Shown one piece after another: positions 25,901-30,992 of a stretch of DNA of 64,000 nucleotides (within the stretch, counting starts at the first letter, position 1; the number at the start of each line of letters is the position of its first letter). The notes beneath the pieces are model-generated. The model was not told where the DNA came from. It searched no databases and saw nothing but the letters and a program-made list of their open reading frames with translations. The DNA comes from Streptomyces nigrescens (lineage in GTDB: Bacteria; Actinomycetota; Actinomycetes; Streptomycetales; Streptomycetaceae): the NCBI GenBank assembly GCA_024349765.1, contig AP026074.1, forward strand, positions 496,001-560,000. The letters are read 5' to 3'. A program made the translations under genes and the position numbers.

Positions 25901-28470
25901 AACGGTTCGCCATGAAGGCGGGTGCGGAGGGTGTTGCCGATTTCGATGGCTCCTCCTATCCGACATTCCAGCGGAAAGAGGCCATAGCGCTGTTCTCCCC
26001 CCGCGCGCTGGAGGCTTTCCAGGGAATCCGCTGGGTCACTGCGGAAAGCGAGCGCCAGCTGGACAGGCCGGCGGTCGAGCAGTCGGCGGCAGGACCTTCG
26101 GTCGGTATGGCGCCACGCCGTGTTCCCGAAGGCTCGTCCGACGCTCCGGCGCTGTCCCGTCCGGCCCGCCAGGTGCCCCTTCCCGCCGACCCATCGACCT
26201 GGGTGGAGCGTCGGACGGATCTGCCGGAGGGATACGTCGGGCGTCTCCGTGTCGAGAGGTTCGACCCGGCCGTCGACGCCATGAGTCGCCTTCGTGCTCC
26301 GGGCACGCTGGCCGGCTCGCAGACCCTGATGCGTGCCGAGGTCTCCCTTGTCCAGGCCGAGAACCACACCTGGGTGCGCGACCACGTCGTGACGCTCCCC
26401 GTCCGCCTGGCCGGCAGTGGTTTGTCCGAGCGCGATCTGGTCGGCCTCCAGGCGCGCGTCCAAGGGGCGCTGGACGAGCACATCAACGCAGTCGGCTACG
26501 CGCTGCCGCGTTCCGGTGACCAGTTCCATGTCGAACTGCGGCTGGTCCATGACGACGATCACCCCGAGCATGTGATCGTGAGCCGGTCCGACAGCCCTGG
26601 CCGTTCCGACCAGCGGCACTGGAACCTCGGGCCGCCCACCGAGGACCACAGGTACCTGCCGGTGGTGTTCCACGAGGTCTTCCAGTACCTGGGCCTGCCC
26701 GACGAGTACCGGGACCCGGAGTTCCTCTTCCGCCGGAACGCGGACAGCGTGGCCGTCCACACCGATGGCCTCATGGCCGGCACCGCGCACCTGGCGCCGC
26801 TACCGGAGCGCTATCTGGCCGCCATCGAGGACACCGTCGACGCCAGCGTCGTTCTGCACGGCTACGCACTGCGGGATCCGGCCGCCGACCGTGACCGGTC
26901 GGGGGCCGGAGACTCCACTCACCACGACGGATGGCTGAACGCCGTGGACTGGGAGATCGAACGATGGGATACCGCGTCTTCGCCGCGGCCGGACGGAGAT
27001 GACGCCACCCACTCGGCAGTCCCGGTGACGGCTCAGGGTCCGGCCCCCGGACCGTCGGCCGGCGAGACCCCTGCGCTCCCCACATCGGTGCCGGTTCCGT
27101 TCGCCGAGGGGTCGAAGACGGTGGAGGGTGCCGGGAAGCAGGCGATCGACCAACTGGCCCACGTGTTGGCCGAGCAGGGGCTGGAGAGTTGGCGGAGTGG
27201 TCGTGCGCTGCCTGAGGTAGAGGTCGTCGGCCACGGCAACGGCAAGAGGATGGGCGGGTCCGAGGGCGAGTCGCAGGCGCTGCGTACCGGCGCTCAGCGG
27301 GCTCAGGCTACTGCGGAGGCCTTGCGAGCGGCACTGCCGGAGAGTCTGCTGGCCATGCAGCCGGATGACGGCCCACGGCTGCTTGCCCGGCAGTTCATGA
27401 TGGTGGAGCGGTCGGCCGGTTCGCAGGTGGCGCAGGAAGACGGTGCCGGGCAGGCGCGGACTCTGCGGCGGCGCGCGGTGGTTTCGATCGATTACGACCC
27501 TCGCCAGGTGGTCCTTGCCGACGCCGGTGAGCGTCGGGAGCCGGTGCCGCGCGCGGTGCATCTCGTGTGGCTGGGCGCCGAGTTGACTCCGGCGGCGAGG
27601 GCGAATGTCGAGGAGTGGATCGGCCGGACACCGGACGCCGGCTGGCAGCTGAATATGTGGGCCGATTCGGGATCCCGGCATGCCAACAGTGAGTTCTTCG
27701 AAGGGATTCGCGAGCGTGGTGCCCTGATACGGGAGGTGGATGAAGGGCTGTTCACCGCTGCGGACCGGCATTCCGGCGAAAGGTCGATCCCCGGGGGCGA
27801 CAACGCGCTCGCGCTGTTCGACCTCGCGGTCCGACGCGGGGCTCACGCCATGGCTTCGGACATCGCTCGTTATGCGCTGCTCTACCGGGAAGGAGGTGTC
27901 TATCTGGACGTGGACCTGGCCCCGGGACACGTTCAGTTGCCGACCGACGGTCTGGCCATGTCGTCCGACAGCGTCCCCTTCTTCCCGCCGGCGATCCGTG
28001 ACCGAAAGCATTTCGACTGGCTTTTGGATCAGATCGACCGCGAGCGGCAGCAGGAGGGCTTCCCTGTTGTGGAACGGCATCGGGAGGGCCTGCGGGAGGT
28101 CATTGAGAAGCAGTACTCTCTCGGCGAACTCGGCAACAATCTCATCGTTGCTCCCCCGGCCTCGTCGTTCCTCAGGCAGGTGCTGACGAATCTGCCCAAT
28201 GGCCGTGAGCCAGGTCCCGACCTTTTGAGCAAGGACCTGAAAAGGGACGCCGCGAGCGTCACCGGGCCATGGCTGATCAAGCGCCAGATCGAAGCGGTAC
28301 TGCGGGAATCGGGCCAATGGCCGGGAAACGCGCGGTGGGGCGAGGCTTTCGGCTCCGGTCGTCTGCGATTCGACGAGGGACAGCGCGCCCTGTGGGACGG
28401 CCTGGGATGGCTCACCGAGGAGAGTGAGCGCCAGGAGACCCACCAGCCGGACGAGCCGGCGGTCGAGTAG
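16966..28470 (+). CDS. Giant polymorphic T7SS effector with three tandem TcdA/TcdB-type glycosyltransferase domains and zincin-like modules
   Basis: The protein is 3834 aa. Residues 1-270 are a CpnT/WXG100-like secretion domain with hydrophobic helices (MGIQIPPEIAWAVSWAAGG). Residues 270-900 are a Thr/Pro/Ala linker, and 900-1500 are alpha-helical and charged. Zincin-like module 1 has HEVLHYLGLPDEY at 1755-1767. GT1 runs about 1976-2315 (SDIARY, DxD at D2119/D2121). An OmpA-like module lies near 2500-2620. GT2 is about 2730-3030 (D2838/D2840). Zincin-like module 2 is degenerate (HEVFQ at 3236). A second OmpA-like module lies near 3380-3500. GT3 is about 3528-3834 (D3648/D3650). All three GTs keep the SDxxR and DxD motifs that bind UDP-sugar and metal in large clostridial toxins. 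An (D/E)RWxT linker recurs between modules. Likely an antibacterial or anti-host effector; no immunity gene is recognised. The stop looks acquired (see the pseudogene that follows). Confidence 0.88.
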   Translation: MGIQIPPEIAWAVSWAAGGDWPKPDEDHVRAIGAVWKGAATELDRVAAEVDPVTARVLGSVKGAAATAFSSFMSRLRQSIPSMAGAADDIGTMSVNTALQVEYAKYMILAQSAWLAAEIVALASSFYGSALIPAQITAVRINVQLILRRAFNAVVSAAVTQAAMDAAVQGIQFLKGDRTEWDAKGTALGAAMGAMGGAIGMPISLAGNALAPKFANSIVGHAVTGAVSGVAVGAAANAAFDAGQDLGMAAGAGAIGGAAGWRHRPGGTSPAGIENVEGVPEAPKLSQDVTGEVGTSGHTADGASTGHPSDEPVATEAAPQADAASTTGTAPAGGTESPQGERQSAEAPSTASQPTRTEPGGEAPVSGSAQAPDAAGTHAPETERAQTTQDTRAATSTAPPATMPLTLDGGAGTAGRSTPTASTDTPARSAMTSGEGHGNSGSQQPDETTTATAPRPGTRAAASPETASQTTSGSGGIETERGAATTAPAAATRASGPATDQPEQHAAATAPAASVVPTTSPGHAETPATVGSHAVTPGTPEHQAPTTAPLTSAASTSSATVEASTAGTASSSPVASHSVPHSVPEHATGLPGMDPAAKPAEQPASPHLAGTVVASGTQAVEHGPSPVAPVSESPSATQVEHGPSLAPEPPSITQVEHGPSPAPEPPSITQVGHGPSLAPEPPSATHTDPVTVLPAAHQSGNAAGEPPHPGLPGLEAKGLSTQVTQPERVATQAVRAVAEPPVGGTPVRLSSAGPDAARSLPTVAAHDPAAHSPLRTAGGPPRTGEPATASHGATTNAASEPRTTTSAASPPQPTHPGSAAEPVRHAVPRPVSGEPGTEGSAAHAHASADSNGQPVHGDPPQGPHHDDRRDPPDGGGDPHTPHPRSDDATAAHPSSARVPEYIPAPDHAQASPEQQRHWEQAQRELHGAYDAHLTEAVRVAGERTEVRERLDTAFTQWSARLPEHSPEEFAVAVRRRAEEVVQAELAAEPESRERILGDLHGRLELAAAREAAVRVGMERFERTVDVASRQLTAPGEEAGPQPALSREMVGRAREHLSGVFRDRVEKAVAEAYRTPDDVGEALPERTVRGERALDGLTAALPRDLDLRVGFETALDSADRAVAHTAGTWRSGLDAAGERRLEQTGVAADAGVSQESRRLLRTTLREQVESDFTAVFSSVDSAADFHGSPQGAVADFNGRFEQRMQELPRQFAGQAAREAAIRTVLDTVHEAAGVWHEQGLPRFDKATAETFGLSGPVPEHLADRVAAEMARGVDGRLLRTRDAEMDTWGSTFGQLTASDRIHDLLALHSAREHGFRAAEGQAHERVAAWREGHLLSDDAAERVREGHSERVRAAFDELFPTPDALRGDGVAQRLQRWRETRQALDDDLAVHLAFESEVMPALEGAARGFDALAADKGPLPFAELSGLKERYGEEWFTAYREHWGPERLDADKWLAHEAAHENTFRVADGDEPAEHGSAQRPSPLDSGLALIGGQPERTGDAHRPGHEAFDQPGGVDRVAGDTVPSHSLDRWSTSRAFEHPGAQEPSTVDGKPVGDRVPNPHHQPLTAEEQATHRPQPGPPEQPAALAPVAPGGRVADFAAPDTWKHRSDEAPSALLRSERFDPASNPLDPSRFPGTLSGAQTLIRAEVRRIQADNGTWVRDHTVVLPLRLDHTVTPHDLTTLNTRLRESLDAHVNTGYALPRSGDQLHVTLDLVHDDHHPEHVVLSRTSTPTGIDQRHWYLPQDGNDTAPLPKFIHEVLHYLGLPDEYLKENFLFRLDEERPAVHSDAALMVQADRFTPLPERYLTVIENTVDANTVLRDHPLTPRVENDPVQRDHDPATDPITDRWPTSRSPGPEENTGGDSGTPETAGIGIRKDPFGGWRLDDGTPLTVDDRSGLTSFVEKALQADAPTGERLKARILLQRLEQLSLGRHPTDPVLERISQEQRTALGEVHQEVRQHYERALASASPMSDGVLVPKKVHFVWFGKPMSHHGMANVLRWADHISRANEKLPPGKQWELNLWTDPKYNAKGAKKAWQTDMERLRKAGVTVHTDTAEKVAGAARSVQERHQQLDPDASRGLTGLPDLGQIYRTGLKQGAFNLGSDIARYAVLAEQGGVYADVDLGPGQVSFETMPDIRLRPDDVPLLSPGLRDLSSLLKELRDLGLRAQSGSTDSGGPITQEELLAAAKSRYEKGHLGNHFIVAPPNSDFINLLNEKIPQKFREISENSSRSGPDLTREAAAISGPGLIHFIRQNQSGSALGEYVEERLSLWNAGTATEWQTPPGLRSRDLVALFDPQLLTKWAGLEWVTAESAYQLDPVHQPVPADAPTTSTSGALPTADLGTVPNAIRGAADSEIIDRWRTESALPRIRRSDTLRRVDTAVDEWANGGRRLRGDHETNQRQLGAILDALEAWKSSKNGPSSRAEAVGRLTAHVQSELRDLQQRIAEQAPAEEPSGQQRGGTDAPPHAAPDPDAGSPPDEADRWPTSRAPDGSPQGESLHATAEIAFREGSTRLPNDRDQLAKIEDFSASVAAEAVRRVTHDEKPLRVYVEGGTNGSRWASLRGTSTRADSGLERARAVWNVLRSQLNEEISRLWSGDPDILTGTSLLQAPRSRGQGESAAPFPEPPAESLTPAQARAARRTVRIWAAADGPARVLRLLAHDRTQLDVDRREALVDYVDESARRGQDARVRLLLRRLELQNLHVLRGELDSRYAERVAEIAPSVGAPAPVPKDIHFFWIGEEPRPAALNNLEAWARSAGDTWQQHLWTDATYAEWSGEVRARLERIVTVHQDSPDALRLADRPRVLDVYETAVANGAYNLASDIARYAILEQTGGVYADVDLHPGTVDLSSMAEITMRSEDLPLLAPRVRDMVSVADALAAAGVAPPADRNEQVDLAARLRWDAGVLGNHLIVAPPESEFITSLLDAIPKNFAALREHMAVSFADASQLPEVLKNLAPQISGPGMIEDRIPGGENFTPLQRFAMKAGAEGVADFDGSSYPTFQRKEAIALFSPRALEAFQGIRWVTAESERQLDRPAVEQSAAGPSVGMAPRRVPEGSSDAPALSRPARQVPLPADPSTWVERRTDLPEGYVGRLRVERFDPAVDAMSRLRAPGTLAGSQTLMRAEVSLVQAENHTWVRDHVVTLPVRLAGSGLSERDLVGLQARVQGALDEHINAVGYALPRSGDQFHVELRLVHDDDHPEHVIVSRSDSPGRSDQRHWNLGPPTEDHRYLPVVFHEVFQYLGLPDEYRDPEFLFRRNADSVAVHTDGLMAGTAHLAPLPERYLAAIEDTVDASVVLHGYALRDPAADRDRSGAGDSTHHDGWLNAVDWEIERWDTASSPRPDGDDATHSAVPVTAQGPAPGPSAGETPALPTSVPVPFAEGSKTVEGAGKQAIDQLAHVLAEQGLESWRSGRALPEVEVVGHGNGKRMGGSEGESQALRTGAQRAQATAEALRAALPESLLAMQPDDGPRLLARQFMMVERSAGSQVAQEDGAGQARTLRRRAVVSIDYDPRQVVLADAGERREPVPRAVHLVWLGAELTPAARANVEEWIGRTPDAGWQLNMWADSGSRHANSEFFEGIRERGALIREVDEGLFTAADRHSGERSIPGGDNALALFDLAVRRGAHAMASDIARYALLYREGGVYLDVDLAPGHVQLPTDGLAMSSDSVPFFPPAIRDRKHFDWLLDQIDRERQQEGFPVVERHREGLREVIEKQYSLGELGNNLIVAPPASSFLRQVLTNLPNGREPGPDLLSKDLKRDAASVTGPWLIKRQIEAVLRESGQWPGNARWGEAFGSGRLRFDEGQRALWDGLGWLTEESERQETHQPDEPAVE

Positions 28471-29402
28471 CCGGCGGCATGACCTTCGGTCGGCACGGCG
28501 CCACTTCAGGGTCTCGAAGGCCCGTCCGGCGTCCTGCCGCGGGCGGCCTCCCCTCACCACGACGAACGGTCGAGCGCCGTGGACGTGCCGCGGACGCACG
28601 GCCCCGCAGCGTCCACCGTCCCGCACCGCGGCTGGAACCACGCGCCCCGCTTCGTGGTCCCATCCGCCTTCGACGTCCGTTCGTTCCGCGTCGGCGACAC
28701 ACCGGTCACCGACCTGACCGTGCGCATCGCCTTCCCGACCGCCGCCACGCACGACACCGACGCGGTCGGGCAACTGGTGAAGCCGGGGGTCGAGGAGTTC
28801 TTCAACCGCCGTCCACCACCTGCCGGACAGGAACCGCCTGCATGTGACGGAGGAACGCGTGACAGCCGACCAGGATCCGCATCCGACGGTCGACATAGTG
28901 GGGCACGACCGGTTCATGGACCAGCGGAACCGGTGGCCGGACGCCCAGCCGATCGCCTGAGCTGGGCCACTTCTTGCACTACGCCAACGCCCGTGCCCTG
29001 GACCACGATCGGGCCTTCACGGAGTTCGCCGGCCGCAGCGGGCAGGACGGCGATGCCGTATCCCATCAGTCGCTCGCCCATGGCGTGAGCGCCTACGCCG
29101 CCGGCAACCCCCGCGAGTTCGTAGCCGAGGTCTTCACCGGGCTGGTGTACGGGAAGCCGTTCTCGCCCGAGATCATGCGGATGTACCACGGGCTCGGGGG
29201 CCCCACCCCGACTCCGAACAGGGCACCGTCCGCCGCGCCGCCCCCCACCGTGGACGGCCCCGCGATCGCCCCCCCCCGCGCGCCACGGCCCCTGCCGTGC
29301 CGCGCTCTTCCCAGCACAGCAGTGCAGCCGAGCTCGGCGACGGGCCGGAGTCGGCGTCAGGGAATGCCGAGGAGGCCGACTCGTTTCGTAATCCTTCGGT
29401 AG
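28471..29402 (+). pseudogene. Decayed C-terminal continuation of the giant effector (third zincin-like module)
   Basis: The first ~24 codons after the giant's TAG align without gaps to the linker following GT2 (from about nt 26056); CAG there is TAG here and GGA is TGA (28480). The original frame continues with FDVRSFRVGDTPVTDLTV, then shifts near 28820 to a frame reading LPDRNRLHVT and MDQRNRW. It shifts again at the TGA 28958 to one reading ELGHFLHYANA and NPREFVAEVFTG. This is the layout of the zincin-like modules, and the ancestral HELGH seems to have lost its first His at the second lesion. Two stops and two frameshifts make it non-functional. Not coding as it stands. Confidence 0.8.
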
Positions 29403-29477
29403 CGCCCGTCATCCATCGCGGCCCGTTCTCCACCTAATGTGGCCGCACAAGGGTCGTGCGACCGGGTCCCGTACGAC
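29390..29477. repeat. Dispersed ~90-bp repeat, copy A (upstream of polyprenyl synthase)
   Basis: It begins ATCCTTCGGTA and ends near GCGACCGGGTCCCGTACGAC. It matches copy B at 37878-37966: 30 of 33 bases in the left block and 26 of 30 in the right block, separated by a diverged 24-25 nt spacer. It lies about 275 nt upstream of the polyprenyl synthase start, in the leader region. A shared promoter/operator is the simplest reading. Confidence 0.75.
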
Positions 29478-29751
29478 GGAGCGCGCCGGCCGGAGTCCGC
29501 TCACACCGCGCCGGACTGCGAGTTCGACCCGACCGCCCCGGGATCGCCGCCACTGTTGCCGATGACCGTGGCGCCGCACGATGTCCGCTCCCGTGCGAAG
29601 CCGCCGATGTCCCCGCGGCACGGACGAAGGATCACCCCGTGGCTCCAGCGGCGGGACCGCATCGCGGACAAGATGGGACCCGCAGGACACGCACGTGCCG
29701 TGCCACGACCGTGTCCCGTGTGCGAGGTCCCCACACGAAAGGACACACCCG

Positions 29752-30804
29752 ATGATGACGCCTGCCACCGCGCCCCAGACCGCCGCGTCGCAGACCCTGG
29801 CCCGCTGCCGCGAGTTGGTGCAACCGGCGCTTGTGGAGGCCGTGGAGCGTCTCCACCCGTGGCTGGCCGACATGGCAGCCCACTCTCTCGGATGGGCCAG
29901 GACGCAAGACGGCTTCGTCCCCGGCTCCCAGGGCAAGGGGGTGCGCCAGGCACTCACGGTGCTCTGCGCGGAGGCCGCCGGAGCGCCTGCGGAGTGCGCC
30001 GTCGCCGGTGCGGTCACCGTGGAGTTGGTCCACACCTTCTCCCTCGTGCACGACGACATCATGGACGGCGATGAGACCCGTCGGCAGCGGGAGAGCACAT
30101 GGAAGGCCTACGGTGCCGGACCCGCGGTCCTGGCAGGTGACGCGATGTGCGCCCTCGCCGCGCAGATCCTCTGCGATTCCCCCGCGGCACAAGGCGGAGC
30201 AGCAGTGCGGCACCTGGCCGATGCCTTGAACGACATGGCGCGGGGGCAGGCCGACGACCTCTTCTTCGAGTTCCGTCCATGGACGGGCCCGGACGCGGTC
30301 CGGGTGCACGAGTACCGGTCGATGGCCGAGCACAAGACGGGTGCTCTGCTCGGGTGTGCCACCGGTCTGGGCGCCGTGCTCGCCGGCGCACCGGCCGCGA
30401 CCGTCGCAGGCCTTACGCGAGCCGGCCGGCATCTCGGGGTGGCCTTCCAAGCCGTTGACGACCTGTTGGGCATCTGGGGAGATCCGCAAGACACCGGCAA
30501 ACCGGTGTACAACGATCTGCGACGGCTGAAGAAGACCTACCCTGTCCTGGCGGCGCTGGCCTCGGACACCCTGGCCGCACGGCAGCTCGTATGGATTCTC
30601 GAATCGGGCGGGACACTGGACGACGCCGGCGCCGGTCACGCCGCCGATCTCGTCGAGCAGGCGGGCGGGCGCTCCGCCACCCGGACCGAAGCCCAGCAGC
30701 ACCTCGACCGGGCCCACGACTGCCTGACAGCGCTCGACCTGGAGCCGACGGCCTGTGACGAGATCCGTGCACTGCTGCCCTTCCTCATCCATCGCAGAGC
30801 GTGA
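29752..30804 (+). CDS. Polyprenyl diphosphate synthase (FPP/GGPP synthase type)
   Basis: The protein is 350 aa. ATG 29752 has GAAAGGA 8 nt upstream. It is a trans-isoprenyl diphosphate synthase that condenses IPP onto allylic diphosphates. The first Asp-rich motif is DDIMD at 101-105, in LVHDDIMDGDETRR. The second is DDLLGIWGD at 236-244. The basic GKGVRQAL segment near residue 62 binds IPP. Product length cannot be set from sequence by eye; GGPP or FPP is likely. It stands alone between the decayed toxin tail and the SARP regulator, downstream of repeat copy A. Family 2 encapsulin cargo prenyltransferases are related, but no encapsulin gene is here. Confidence 0.93.
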   Translation: MMTPATAPQTAASQTLARCRELVQPALVEAVERLHPWLADMAAHSLGWARTQDGFVPGSQGKGVRQALTVLCAEAAGAPAECAVAGAVTVELVHTFSLVHDDIMDGDETRRQRESTWKAYGAGPAVLAGDAMCALAAQILCDSPAAQGGAAVRHLADALNDMARGQADDLFFEFRPWTGPDAVRVHEYRSMAEHKTGALLGCATGLGAVLAGAPAATVAGLTRAGRHLGVAFQAVDDLLGIWGDPQDTGKPVYNDLRRLKKTYPVLAALASDTLAARQLVWILESGGTLDDAGAGHAADLVEQAGGRSATRTEAQQHLDRAHDCLTALDLEPTACDEIRALLPFLIHRRA

Positions 30805-30992
30805 CGGGCGGGGACGCGGAATGCACCGACGCTGTTCGACCAGCGGACACTCCGGACCGTCGAGAGCGCTTCCAGGAATAATGCCCACCGGGCGGAACGT
30901 CCTGTCAAGTGATCGCCCGTCGCTTCTCAGCCAATGGCTGATGACAGGTGGACTGATGACTGATGCCGAGGGTTGGAGCGTTGGAGCAGGGC

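Noticed and set aside
28579-29088. Independent 169-aa gene after the giant effector
   Set aside because: It is in the frame of the giant, has no ribosome site, and loses homology at a frameshift near 28820; treated as pseudogene.
29752-30804. Family 2 encapsulin cargo prenyltransferase
   Set aside because: No encapsulin shell gene or cyclic-nucleotide-binding partner is in the window; only the enzyme family is supported.
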